A stretch of 64,000 nucleotides of DNA. Origin: Trichobilharzia szidati. Taxonomy: Eukaryota > Platyhelminthes > Trematoda > Strigeidida > Schistosomatidae. The translations under genes were made by a program, and so were the position numbers. The notes under the pieces were generated by a model. The model searched no databases and had not been told where the DNA came from. It worked only from the letters and a program-made list of their open reading frames with translations. Each line of letters begins with the position of its first letter. The first letter of the stretch is position 1. Shown piece after piece: positions 10,282 through 21,600 of the stretch. Location: contig OX235279.1 of NCBI GenBank assembly GCA_944472155.2, positions 177,361,868-177,425,867 on the forward strand. Direction: 5' to 3'.

Positions 10282-10438
10282 GAGACCGAATAGCTCAGTG
10301 GTAACGTCTCTGACTGCAGCACACTGGGTGACGCGGGCTCAGAAGGGACATGAGTTCCCTCGAGGTTTCAGATACGCCTTGCACTGACTGGTGAGTGCCA
10401 ACAAACACGAAACCTAGGTCAAGCAGGGCTGTTTCCTA
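10282..10438 (+). mobile_element. tRNA-derived SINE, family 2
   Basis: Head GACCGAATAGCTCAGTGGTA (box A), then GGGCTCAGAAGGGACATGAG and the body with CACGAAACCTAGGTC. It sits between two family 1 heads. Confidence 0.75.
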
Positions 10439-10439
10439 G

Positions 10440-10690
10440 GATGCGTCGGCGTCGCTGAGGTAGAATACTTGCCAACCACGCAGGTGGTTCGGGGTTCGAT
10501 TCCCGGCCACCGACGCACTCCTCCTTACCTCGCTAAGCCAGTCATAAGACTGGTAAATAGGGAAGGTTGGGCATGAGGCTAGCAACCCCATCCCGTAAAA
10601 ATTAAATACCACTGCTACCGAAACTTTAAAGCTCTTGCTTGAAGCGCCATGTTCCACTGAGAACGTAAAGGAATGAAATAAATAATAATA
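10440..10690 (+). mobile_element. tRNA-derived SINE, family 1, full length
   Basis: Head GCGTCGGCGTCGCTGAGGTA with box B GGTTCGATTCCC, body GGCTAGCAACCCCATCCCG, tail GCGCCATGTTCCACT and an AATAATAATAAC end. Confidence 0.8.
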
Positions 10691-11580
10691 ACAAATAAAT
10701 AAAGGTGATAGGTCAGTAAAGTCGGTTTTTTATTTAAAATAGTTAGTCGCCCTAATATGTTTCAGTGGCGTGATTAGAAGACACAGGTTATCTGAACACA
10801 CATGTAGTGTATTTGCGGATTATATTTCATACAATCTGATCACATATTTACTTATCTAAACAGAATGATAAGCGACTTAAGAATAAGAGGGATTATAACT
10901 AATAAGGTGGATATCAAAACAGCTTTCAAGATTATCTATTAAAACAGTCAAGGGCGTATACTGAAATAAGCTGTATCTATTGACTGTGCGTATAATTAAC
11001 CCCATTCCACCTCCTATGTTTACCAGAAGGCTTAATCACTGCTCGTAACCTATCTTAGTAATCCGAAGATGATTGTAGTAACAAAGGTAGAGTCAATTAT
11101 TAGCCTTTCTGTCGATTAATCCTTTGTTAATTTGCTCAGTTTATAAATATCCAGGCTGTAGACGTTACGAATTTCCTGGAATAATTTCAGCATGGAGTTT
11201 ATCATTATATTATAATTGTTATTTTAGGTTCTGAGTGGAACAAAGAGCTTCAACAGCCCATCTCCACTTTGTCCTTTTTTCTAGGGTCCTAATAAGCTGC
11301 CTCCACAATTGCCCAGCGAGGGGTTAGATTGAATACTTATAGAATTACTTAAAATAATCCCAGTGTTTCAGAAAAAATAATATGAATAAGGCTTTCCTGA
11401 CCGTTTCGCTGTTTTTTATTCAGAAGAATTACTCGGTTTTAATAATCATCGAAAAGTGTAGTCAGAAGGTCGATAACAGCTGTTCCAAATGGAAAAGACA
11501 CTAGTGGACAGCTTCAAAAGGTACTTGCTTCATGTGTCTATTTCAAGCTCTCTGAAGCTTTGGTCAGTGTCAGTGTTTAT
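10690..11580. other. Mostly unassigned; short RTE 3' remnant
   Basis: At 11216-11335, minus strand, there is a short RTE 3' end remnant (reverse of GAGTGGAACAAAGAGCTTCA and a CTCCACTTTGTCC segment). The remainder is unrecognised. Confidence 0.45.
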
Positions 11581-11584
11581 ACGT

Positions 11585-12170
11585 CCTTTAAACCTGTCTA
11601 TCAAATGTGTATCCTAAAGTTTGTGTAAGCTCCAGAAATTAGGAAGTTTAAACCACCTTTATGCGTTCAAGGCAACAATTCGTCATCACACTAAACCTTC
11701 CTTAGTGAAATTTGTTTCGATACCAGTCAGGGTAGATATACTATTACCTCTGTTATTTGGTTTAGCTATCTTCATTGTTATTTACACCTTCAATACGTCC
11801 TTTTAACTTGACCTGAGTTTATTTTCTCACCTCTTAACTCTTTATTAATTTCACACTTATATATTCCAGTGACAAGTCCACGTGTGATCAGATTGTTCGA
11901 AATGTGTCGCGCAAATTCATTGCACGATTCAGACAAATTACATCTTCTTATTGTTTTGTCTAAAGATATATTTCCTAAAGGGATACAAAACAACTGTGTT
12001 TATAGGATAAAGTGTTCAGAATGTGGGGCTTGCTTATAGAAGAAAGTAGTAGATAAGTGGTCAGAGTGAATGAACGTAGAGTGCACACCAAACATCCTCC
12101 TAGAAACAAAGTAGAGTTAAAGTCTCGAAAACAGATCAGCTATAGCAATGCATGGTATGCAGAGTGGACG
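11585..12170 (+). mobile_element. PLE fragment related in inverse to 42430-42860
   Basis: The segment from about 11600 to 11990 is the reverse complement of 42440-42860. At 11985-12035 the plus frame gives NCVYRIKCSECGAC, the start of a PLE GIY-YIG endonuclease, followed by frameshifted remains. Confidence 0.65.
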
Positions 12171-12334
12171 TAAGATAGAGTTCGAAAGTGTTGAAGTATT
12201 GGGAAAGGGTCGACTTTAGAAGTCTCGCATATTTTGTCCACTTTCGAATACGATGAATAGGACACAAAGGGATGAACTTAACCCCTATATATGCAAACTC
12301 TAATGAAGCAAACAGATAAAAAGTATTGACTCAA

Positions 12335-12540
12335 TTTCGGTAGACGGTGACTAGCAGTGGAATCCAGTATGAGCGTTTCGTCCTACCTAGGACTCGTCAT
12401 CTTGATGCACCTATATTCTCAGTGAGTAATGGAGTTCCCACTAAGACTCTAACCTAGTACCCATCGTTTCAGATGCCAAAGCGTTATCCACTAGACCACT
12501 TGATCCACGAGAGTCAACTACTGCGCACTCATACATGTTT
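12335..12540 (-). mobile_element. Sm-alpha-type hammerhead SINE
   Basis: On the minus strand the order is a tRNA-like box A (GTGGTCTAGTGGATAACGC), a body with CTCACTGAGAATATAGGTGC, a hammerhead-like core, and the conserved end GGATTCCACTGCTAGTCACC. This matches the Sm-alpha SINE-like family of Schistosoma. Other copies here are at 29384, 52995 and 56055. Confidence 0.8.
12350..12412 (-). ncRNA. Hammerhead ribozyme-like motif of the Sm-alpha type
   Basis: On the minus strand the core is ATGACGA (C3 changed to A), helix II GTCC/GGAC with a six-base loop, then GAAAC. The rest follows the Sm-alpha ribozyme layout. The C3 change predicts loss or strong reduction of cleavage. Confidence 0.65.
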
Positions 12541-13105
12541 TAACCTCTGAAAAATTATTATGATTTCCATAAATGAATTTACATGTTCTCCAAAACAACA
12601 AACAGTATGTACATACATATACAGACAAATATACACATGGCAGCTTAACACTATTCGTTACAGATACTTGATGACCAACTTGTACATATATCCACCGACA
12701 AGTAACCTTCTAACACGCTAAGCTTAATCTCTGTAATACGTTACTGCTTTGTGGAATAGATCAATTAAATCATGTACTTTTTGATTATGATTGATAAAAG
12801 CTAAGTAATTCCACTGAAAAAGCTGTAGCTTACACAGTGAGACATTCAGAAAAATCCTTGTTTTGACTTTCTGAACATGCCGGAGATAATTAAAATAATT
12901 TTTATGACCGTTTGATTATTTTAGTTACCGTTTCATTTCTCCACTTTTCATTTAAATTTGATTTAACAAGTAAGTGTGCAATCAAAGTGTATTTCGCAAA
13001 TATATTATATTTTTCGGATAAATTCCGTCTTCTCATATAACACTATCCAAACACATTTATGGTCAGATGAGATTCGGAATGACTCCTAGAGTCAAATAGC
13101 TATAC
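12540..13105. other. Unassigned AT-rich sequence
   Basis: Nothing recognised. The end (near 13100) may contain the inverted PLE terminus with TCGATAAAGAAAGG, mirrored at about 14530. Confidence 0.4.
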
Positions 13106-13109
13106 TTCG

Positions 13110-14125
13110 ATAAAGAAAGGAACACGATACCTTGCTGATATCTTCATGGGCTACCTTGAACAGACACAAATAAGTTCTGCTATCAATGGAACAACCTACT
13201 ATCGCCGATATGTTGATGACACATTTGTTGTTTGCAACGACATGGATCACGCATCGGCACTATATGATCGCCTAAATGAGATTCATCCAAATATCAAATT
13301 CACCATGGAATATGAACATAAAAGTGAGTTCAATTTCCTGGATCTAAATGTAAAAAGAACAAACGAAGGCACGATCAAAAAGTCCATCTATTGAAAAGAA
13401 ACCTGGATTGGACAATATCTTCACTATAACAGCTTTTGTCCCATAAGCTATAAACGTCGATTAAAGAGGACTTTGTACGACAGAGTCAGGAAGCTATGTT
13501 CACCAAACAAGGTCGAAGAAGAACTACATTTCGTCGAGAAATGCCTGAGGGAAAATGGATATCCGAAAGGATTTATACAGAAGTATAGCAGAGAAAAAGA
13601 TAAGAAAGAAAAGCATCCAACTGTAGAAAAGAAAAAAACGCGTTTATTTGTCTCCCATTCAAAGGAGATGCAGTGTCACAAAAGACTGACAAAAGACTGA
13701 AAGGTGCAATAAATAGAAGCTTCCCGGCAGCAAAACTCATAACAATATACAGCACCACTCCTTCTATAATCCACTCAAAACTGGATAAATACCCTGCTGA
13801 TGTCACCTCCAACTGCGTTTATGAATTTACATGCACTTGCGGGAGCAAGTACATTGGAAGGACAGAAAGAAGGGCTTCTATCCGGTTTTCTGAACATATT
13901 CCAAGAAACCTATGCCTGAAAGGAAGCAAATATTCTCAGAGTGCAATTACCAGACATATTGTTGATACCGGACATCTCGTAGAGATTTCTAAGTCCTTCA
14001 AAATATTAAATAGACAAAGGACAGCAAATTTACTACGATTTGCCGAAGCGATCGCAATCAAACGATTTAAACCAGACTTATGCATACAGAAAGAGAGTGT
14101 GATTAACCTCTCACTCCCTTGGTAA
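13110..14125 (+). mobile_element. Penelope-like element: reverse transcriptase C-terminal half and GIY-YIG endonuclease
   Basis: Three plus frames in order make the distal part of one PLE polyprotein. First, RT palm with YYRRYVDDTFVVCNDMDHAS (13146-13394; YVDD catalytic motif). Next, the thumb/linker (13473-13700; EELHFVEKCLRENGYPKGFI). Last, the endonuclease (13673-14125; CVYEFTCTCGSKYIGR, then R and EH, ending SLPW). One stop after KSIY and a frameshift near 13690 break it. The RT fingers are missing, so the copy is 5'-truncated. It is the best preserved endonuclease in the window. It belongs to the same subfamily as 30245-30700, 48960-49190 and 63500-64000. Its 3' region carries a hammerhead at 14469-14515. 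Confidence 0.88.
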
Positions 14126-14468
14126 CTGAATTCTGATTTTGATTACAATAATTAGTCATCTAATTCAGTGATCTCAACTCACTGAACAAATCTTAATCTC
14201 ATAAACTGTAACCGCTTTTGTTTTTTTTTGGAGTTGCTATGTGAACCTAAAAGCTAACACTGTTTCTGTTAATCAGTTTTTCTGTTTTCTGTCTTACCCC
14301 TTCCTCTCTTTTCAACTTTAAAAGCGTATAAATTGATGATGAAAACTTAAACTAAAAATTGTAATGCTTTCATTTTCGGATGCGTCAACTTTATCTCTTC
14401 TCTACTACCACTCAAACATTAAATTATGTTATTATCATTTATGTAGCCATTGTAATTTCAGGTTGTCT

Positions 14469-14515
14469 GCAGCTGATGAGAACCTGTGAAATAGAATGAT
14501 ATCATTTTATACTGC
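14469..14515 (+). ncRNA. Hammerhead ribozyme candidate in PLE 3' region
   Basis: Helix I is GCAG (14469-14472) with CTGC (14512-14515), plus a fifth pair T14468-A14516. The core CTGATGA (14473-14479) is canonical. An eight-base spacer GAACCTGT forms at best a very short helix II. GAAA is at 14488-14491. Helix III is a 20-base near-palindrome (14491-14510, ten complementary positions including one G-U). The predicted cleavage base is A14511 (AUA triplet). It lies 340 bases downstream of the endonuclease stop of the PLE at 13110-14125. Three relatives in the minus strand support the structure. Confidence 0.75.
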
Positions 14516-14635
14516 AAATTTCGTCTTCCTTTCTTTATCGAAATTTATCAAGGGAACCAATTGCATGAAATAGCTATATGACAGATATAGGTTTGGTGAA
14601 CTTCATTTTCACAGGTTTTAATAATTTATCCTAGT

Positions 14636-15005
14636 TTGGGAATCATCGACCCCACTGGGGTTCTAACCTAGGAACTTCCAGTTACAAGGCAAGCTAGCTC
14701 GTTTACCATCCGGCCACTGGGACTCGATTCAGTCGTTGGTGGCCACGTTAAAGTCACGAATTGGTAGAAGTTAGAATTGATGAGTTGGCCAATGAATCGG
14801 GTCGCAGTGGCTGCTGAATGGGCTACTTGCTAACTCGCCTTGTAACAAGAAGGTCCTGGGTTCGAACCCGTGTGGTGGATGAGCACTGCCAATGTTTCGA
14901 AAACTAGGCTGAAACTGTAGTCTAGTACTCCAATACTGATTTTCAATGCTTCTCCAACTGATATCAGTCCGTGGGCAAAATCAAAAAGAATCGGTTCCTA
15001 AACAA
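14636..15005 (+). mobile_element. tRNA-derived hammerhead SINE (family 3), foldback pair
   Basis: A minus-oriented head fragment (14640-14735, reverse of GTGGCCGGATGGTAAACGAG and the box B GGTTAGAACCCC) faces a plus copy. The plus copy (14745-15000) has box B GGGTTCGAACCCG, and a tail resembling a decayed hammerhead (GAAAACTAGGCTGAAACTG, TCTAGTACTCC). Confidence 0.65.
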
Positions 15006-15424
15006 CTTATGACAAAACTTTCACTTTTGGAAATGATTTTACAACAGAAAGTGGGGAATGAAGTGCATGGGATGCCAAGAATTCACTAGCATCTACACTA
15101 AAGCACTGGTGAAAATTAAATGCTTTTTGACATTCACTTATTTCTTGAATGCTTAGACTTTTCATTACCGTAAGTCAAACGACGAATTGCCTGAACGGTT
15201 TTATCAGACACGATACATTCAAAATGATTAAATTTGGTAGCGACAGAACTTATTGTTCTCAAAATAACACATTATGAAACTACGCAGTGTAATATCGAAG
15301 TTATCGCTTGTAAAGATTCCCGGGGACCTTTATATATTATCACGTATTAAAGGGGCTATTAAATAAGGTGATTTCCGGTGAAATCCAATATCAGCTGAAA
15401 TTGCTGTTATGTTAATATTATACC

Positions 15425-16372
15425 CCTGGGTTTTGATTGGAGCATAGGGCCTGAACAGCACATCTGCACTTTGTCCCGTTCTCTACAATCCTCTACAGCC
15501 TGCTCCGTGATTGCGCACAGACTCTTATCTCCTCTTCATAGGATCTTCTCAATGTCATACTTGGACCTAAGCCAAAGTCGTCTTTCTCCACTTTAGTTCC
15601 ACTCCAGTAATGACCTGGCTGGCATACAATGCCCCTCAACAATATTCTCAGAGTGTCCAATCCATCTCAATTTTCTACGAAATATTTACTAAGCAATAGG
15701 TTCCTCTTTGATTCTCTCCCAGAGTTCCTTGTTGTTAATCCTTCCTGGCTGGTCATATGATCTTCAGTATAGCTACAGTGAAGCTGGCTGTTGATGAAGT
15801 TCTTCAGCAGGTCGCTCGAAATACATTCAGTGAGGCGCTAAACAAGTCTTCGAAGCATATCGAAAAAGTGACTAAAACATTGGTGTCGAAATTTCGAATG
15901 TAGTTCTTTATGCTGACTGCAGAAGATTCCCAATGGTGATTTCAAAGTGAAGAAGGTCTACCATGCCTTTCCGATTCTGGCTGATTTCGACATTCGCATT
16001 TGTGCCGCCAGCCTTTATTTGAAACGATGCTGTCTAGACGGATAAGTGAAGGAAGTGACCTCGTTCGAATTTCTTCTGTCGATAGGGACTAGAGTTATTG
16101 GTTGGTTATCGTCATCACCTCCATCTTCTCCCTGTCTTCACTTGAAGTCCTGACTTCTCTGCCAGCCTCTTCTGTCAGTTTATTGGTTTTCGCCTGCAGA
16201 AGTTCGAGTTTGCCATGTGACATTAGATATGAATCATCCAAGAAATCCAGATCTTCTAGAGTCTTCCTACTGGTCTAACCTATTCCTGTCTTCTCGCTCC
16301 CCACAGTCTGATGGATAATCCAGTCCAGCACAATTAGGAATGTCATCAATGATAGTAAGCAGTCATGCCTTC
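15425..16372 (-). mobile_element. RTE-type LINE fragment, RT palm to 3' end
   Basis: On the minus strand the 3' end lies at about 15430 and the 5' truncation near 16372. Recognisable are the LIVLDWII segment (16312-16341), the catalytic-type FLDD (about 16241-16260) and the C-terminal module. It is heavily decayed, but it lacks two insertions shared by the copies at 36771 and 60595, so it records the ancestral frame at those points. Confidence 0.75.
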
Positions 16373-16860
16373 AAAAAAAGCGGGCAGATATTTGAAGATA
16401 TTTGAGAGGGTCCTATTTTACGTTATGCGTATTCCTGTCAAGCAGCTTGAAACCAAGTTCGATGAATCGCTCTGAGTGTGTACTTGTGATAAATACAAGA
16501 GTATCAGTCTAAACTCGGTTAAAAAATATAGTTTATAAAGAATTATTTTAGATAAAGCCTAATATTTTATTCAGTGTAGCTGTGATATAGTTTCACCTTA
16601 CGTTAATAGCACTCAGTGGATTGCCTGATTCCTGATGTCACATCGGTGTCCACTTAGCATATATGCAATCCATCTATTTCCTTCAGTATATGTTCAGCTA
16701 TGCAATGTAAAGAGGACAACATGTATGTCATCCATCAGTCATCTTTGTATTATGCATTACAGAAAAGATATGTAAGTTTTCTAAATCACTGTGAGTCGTG
16801 TCATTTTACAATCAGTGTGATTTAGGCATTAAAATGACTATGTTCAACTACAAAATATAC
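16372..16860. other. Unassigned intergenic sequence
   Basis: Nothing recognised. Confidence 0.4.
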
Positions 16861-16863
16861 ACA

Positions 16864-17825
16864 TTTGATCATAGGGAATAAAAAGACAGGTGCAACGAAG
16901 AAAAGTTTCTTTTCGACGAAGTCATCAACTAGGCTGTACGTTCGTGTATTTATGATGAATGGGTAGGTAAGTTCCAGAATAATTTCTGGTCAAGGGTCAG
17001 ATTAATAAAATTACAATCAGGAATTAAAATGCCATAATAAACAGGGGACGGATAAAACTCAAATAAAGTAGCATCATAATTATTGGGAAGACTGACATAT
17101 TGTGCAATTGGGGGTTAGAAATGTAGAAATAACAAAAAAGACAAGATGGTTGAATAAAAAATCTAATGGGATCATAACTAATGTGACGAATAATTGTTTA
17201 TGCAATCAGGGATTAAATATGTAGAAATAACAAAATGACAAAATAGACAGGAAGTTCGGATATGAAAATATGGTAGTGTAAATATGGGTTAAGAAAAACT
17301 GAAAAACAACATGAATAAACAGGAAATTTGGATAAGAAAGTCAATGGGATAGTCACTATTAGAAGAATTACTTGTTTATGATGGCCACGACAGGGACAAG
17401 GGTTGAACATATTTCTTTTGGAACTTCCTGTCTATTTTGTCATTTTAATATTTCTACATATTTAATCCCTGATTGCATAAACAATTATTCGTCACATTAG
17501 TTATGATCCCACTAGATTTCTTTTATACAAACATCCTGTCTATTTTGTTATTTCTACATTTCTAACCCCCAATTGCACAATATGTCAGTCTTCCCAATAA
17601 TTATGATGCTACTCTGTTTGAGCCTTTATTCCGTCCCCCGTTTTATTATAGCATTTTAATTCCTGATTGTAATTTTAATAATCTGACCCTTGACCAGAAA
17701 TTATTCTGGACTTTTCCTACCCATTTATTATAAATACACGAATGTACAGCTGTCTAGTTGATGGCTTCGTCGAAAAGAAAATTTTCTTCGCTGCAACTGT
17801 CTTTTTATTTCCCTATGATCAAATG
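16864..17825. repeat. Large foldback (inverted repeat) element, about 960 bp
   Basis: Arm 16864-17250 is the reverse complement of about 17425-17825, with scattered differences. Matching landmarks are GATCATAGGGAATAAAAAGA with its mirror near 17800, and TGCAATTGGGGGTTAGAAATG with its mirror near 17560. Inside, related blocks recur (AACAAAATGACAAAATAGAC, CAATCAGGGATTAAA), suggesting diverged tandem units of roughly 110 bp. No protein frame is seen. It could be a non-autonomous DNA transposon or foldback element. Confidence 0.75.
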
Positions 17826-17829
17826 TATA

Positions 17830-19220
17830 TCACAAATGCAACTAGTTAAAAGTCATTCCATGCGTCTGCTTTAGTATCATTCCACAGTTATTACAAATAC
17901 ATACAGCCATAGTTTAAAGTAGACCTCGTCATTATTTGTCAGATAAGGGCGATCGCCAATAACCAATGCACAATGGACAATCACTTTCTTTGTCTTAGTA
18001 CAAGATTTCCACAAACTATGCTTCCACAACCACACACTGGCTCAAATCGGGCTGCAAGCCAAACATATTACCATTCTGACTTTGTTTCCATATGGTACAC
18101 CCATCGAATGCATAGTGGACTGAATCAAAGAGGAAATAAGAATCAAGCGCTTAATTATGTCCAGGAAATAATCATATTTAAAAATAATTATAATAATTAT
18201 TTTAATTTCAAACTTTTTCTAACTTGGTACAAATAAATTATAATATTCTATTATCAAAGAAACATTTTACCGCCAACGAGTGACTACCTAATCTGCAGAA
18301 AAGCCTAAATTTTGGAAAAATTGAAAATTGTATTGCCACTGTTTTCACATAGCTGGTCAGAATAAGTATTTTTGTTTTAAAAAATCCTCAAGTGGCTCAG
18401 AATTCCATTGTTTTTTGGGCGGCCTGTTTAAAACCTGGGCTACCAAAGACCTGCATTTCTCTGTTGCATAAATTTTTTCTCGTTCGGTTTGTTTTAATCG
18501 AATAAGATATGACCTCTATTGGTATTACTTACTCATGTGTGTATTTAAAATGTGCACAGCTCCTGATTTGCAAGTTCCTACTAAACTTGAGAAACGGCCT
18601 GATTGTGGGTGGTAACGTGTTCCAATATATGAGACAACTGTCCTTCAGGTATGTCCTTGGGTCTGGAAATGTACTTCTGAACATCTTACAATTGACTTTC
18701 AACTAGATGTTGTGGATTCCTTGAAGGAAACAAAATAGGGTATATCATGACAGAATGTTTTGTGCTTCACCTCAGAGACCATTGTATCACAGGATGTACT
18801 GTCACTTATTATTTTACTTGAAGATATTGTACGAAGGGAAAATATCAAACAATAAACTCCGTTGCAAATTCTGTACATTACATAAATACTGTCCAGAATA
18901 AAGCTGTTATAATTATTGTTATTACATATGATCGTTTTAACTTTGACCGTTATTATTTTTGTTTTTCAACCTGTTATAAATGTTTCTTCAGTCGCCTGAG
19001 ATGAGTTATGTGACTCGTACATTTTTTAAGCGGTGTGTTGAATACACTGAATAAATGCTCAAATTTTTGCAAAAATCTTTTGACTGACGGCCTGTCCTAT
19101 AACCTCAGGAAAATACGCAGAAACATACAGAAAGAGTTAGATATACACTATGTACTTTTGTTTTATGCAACTGGATAATTGGCCGACATTTTATTTTATT
19201 ATTGTCTATCATGTTAGTTG
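17830..19220. other. Unassigned; possible LINE-like 3' end
   Basis: No domain is recognisable in the open frames at 17973-18236 or 18509-18706. The segment ends near 18890-18930 with AATAAAGCTGTTATAATTAT and a TTATT run, which looks like a retroelement or transcript 3' end. Confidence 0.3.
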
Positions 19221-19224
19221 TAAT

Positions 19225-19455
19225 GTGCGTCGGTGGCATAGCGGTTAGGATGCTCGCCGACCATGCACATGGTCCGGGGTTCGATTCCTGGCCGACGCAC
19301 ACCTTTACCCCTTTAGGCCAGAAATAATGCTGGTAAAGAGGAAAGATTGCGCATGAGGCTAGCAACCCCATCCTGTAAAAATAATCACCACTGCTACAGA
19401 AAGTTCAAGCTTCTAGCTTGAAGCCCTATGTTCCACTGGAAACGTGAAGGAATAA
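19225..19455 (+). mobile_element. tRNA-derived SINE, family 1
   Basis: Head GCGTCGGTGGCATAGCGGTT, box B GGTTCGATTCC, body GGCTAGCAACCCCATCCTG, tail TTGAAGCCCTATGTTCCACT. Three bases are missing after box B. Confidence 0.85.
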
Positions 19456-19514
19456 AAAAATGTTAGTTGTAAAAAGAGCATAAATAAACTACGAAATGCT
19501 AATATATAGATTTG

Positions 19515-19850
19515 CAATTAGTTGTGTTCTGTGAGGTGACTGGTTCAATTAAGGAGCTTTCGTTGTCCCTCTGGACAACATCCCCTTTCAGTGCACGTCT
19601 TAGCACAAAATAAACTGATTCAAATCCTCCATAAATGATAGAGTTGCGTCTCCTGGTAAGTATCTTTGTGATTGGTAGTCGATTTACATCTGTATTGATC
19701 GTTCATGGAGAATTTGAATCAGTTCATTTTATGCTAAGACTTGCACTGAAAGGGGATTTTGTCCAGAAGGACGACGAAAGCTCCACAATGAAACCAACCG
19801 GCTTAGAGAACACAACTGATTGCAAATCATCCACCTGAGATACAAATCTT
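19515..19850. mobile_element. PLE subfamily A terminal repeats, inverted pair
   Basis: 19515-19635 (minus) and 19690-19850 (plus) are inverted copies of the same terminal segment. Each has the stable hairpin GTCC-AGAA-GGACGACGAAAGC and the AGAGAACACAACT end. This is a PLE terminal repeat pair without coding sequence. Confidence 0.7.
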
Positions 19851-19854
19851 TTCT

Positions 19855-20560
19855 ATTATTTCAATGTATAGATCTTGTAAGCGCAATATCGCTTGAAATT
19901 AAGTCACGCGTAGATAAAGGCTATCCCGGTCCAAAACAAACAAGAAGCCGGTAACTGTTTCTACGGTACTATTAATAAACAAATCAGTAATTATATACAC
20001 AACAAACCTTAACCGTTTCAAGAGTACAAAGCACAACGCTTAACAGAAAGCAAGGTACCGCTATCAGAGCGGAATAACGTTAAAGCCAAAATTGCGAACT
20101 AGCCGGAATCAGACACGACCGTTCAGGTAAGCAGTCAGTAAAGGAATGAACCCAAGTAAGGCAGGGCATAGAACAGAGAGCGGTTAAGAGATAGACAGAG
20201 CATAGGCACAAAGACAGTACTTAATTAGCTACTTAACCAGGTAGGCTGATACAGATGAAGATCAATAAATAAGATAAACCCGACAGAATAGTACAAAGTA
20301 AGAAATGGGTCAGCAAAAATAACAGTTCACAAAATACTCTGATTGGGTCATGAGTTCAACGGTCTGACTAAACGGATCGATGTAAAAAACACACACAGTT
20401 CATTAAACAAGGGGGGATAGACACGTTAGGCATGGATAATTAGGTTGCAACAATGCTAGGCTGATCCGGGACAGGTTGACTTGATTCAAGGATGGGAATT
20501 GAATTGATCTTACAGATCTCTCGATATTTGTATTAATGCCTTGTTTAAATCTGACACACG
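19855..20560. other. Unassigned purine-rich sequence
   Basis: Its base composition is less AT-rich and more purine-rich on the plus strand than its neighbours. No frames or domains. A solo LTR is possible but I find no matching ends. Confidence 0.3.
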
Positions 20561-21160
20561 TTCTAACTGTTTGAGGTCTGTATGTAGTTGTAAACTGGAA
20601 TCATCTAAAGAACACCGTCTAGATTCAGAAAAATACACAAATCTCCATGTAAAATGAAGACTGTAAAATCTGGAGGTACGAATTTTCGATGCATCTCAAA
20701 TCACACAATTATGAATGTACTTTTTTCCTCTGTCAGTTCATATATTTTGAAACATCAAATAATAAAAAAAGTTATATTACTTATTATATGCTATGTGGGA
20801 AACACTAATCTAACCTACATCTTTTGTATTCTAATGTGACCTATATCTCGATTGATAGAAGAATTCTTGCTCATTTTCAACCCATCATATTTGAATATGT
20901 TCTATTGTTTAGTCACAGAAAAGTAAAACACAACCTCATTATCGAGAAACTAGTTAAATCTATGCTAATCGTATTCAGTTATAGTCTAGTAGAGAGCTTT
21001 TTTATGCTAACTGCTGCTTACCACCTTAATTATTATTGCTTAATTATCACTGTTAGTAACTGTTATCACCTAGTTGTGTAGCATAATTGAGCTATGCACA
21101 AACAAAAGTATCATTTATAATCCATGTTTACTGAATGAGTGTTACGAGTTGAATATTAGC
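20560..21160. other. Unassigned AT-rich sequence
   Basis: Short open frames at 20654-21081 show hydrophobic, AT-driven composition with no domain. Confidence 0.35.
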
Positions 21161-21164
21161 AAAC

Positions 21165-21600
21165 CATTTCGACTGGACACTAGTAACTAGTGTGGTGTGT
21201 CTAGTCCTTTTTTGTTGCAGACTGAATTCTATCAGTCAGGTTTGCAATGTGGCTAACATTGTAGGTAGCTCTCTCCATCACGGTGCACACATTGATTTGA
21301 TGATATTAGAAGGTTGGAGGCGATCGCCAGGAAGCCCAACCTGACCTATGTTTCGTGCTAGTTGGTACTCACCAGTAGTCAGTCAGCAAGGCGTATCTGC
21401 AACCTTGCAGGAACTCATATCCCTTCCGAGATTCGAACCCGCGCCACCTAGTGCTGCAGTCAGAAATACGTTACCAGAAGCGATGTGAGTTCCTTCAAGG
21501 TTGCAGATACGACTTGCTGACCGGTGAGTGCCAAGTAGCACGAAACATAGGTCAAAGTCTTTCAGCAGATTGCCTCCAACCATCTAGTATCATTGCCAAA
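21165..21600. mobile_element. SINE family 2 foldback
   Basis: A minus copy, tail first (21165-21300: GCAGACTGAATTCTATCAGT segment), then body and head to about 21478, is followed at once by a plus-oriented body (21479-21600, ATGTGAGTTCCTTCAAGG to GATTGCCTCCAACCATCTAG). The join is in the head. Confidence 0.7.

Noticed and set aside
19735..19800. Hammerhead in PLE subfamily A terminus (CTGAAAG or CTGAAGATG, hairpin GTCC-AGAA-GGAC, GACGAAAGC)
   Set aside because: The helix II-like hairpin and GAAA are strong and recur (9570, 19755, 48600, 52725). However, there is an extra base before helix II, and I could not find a helix I partner flanking a cleavage site. I treat it as a conserved hairpin only.
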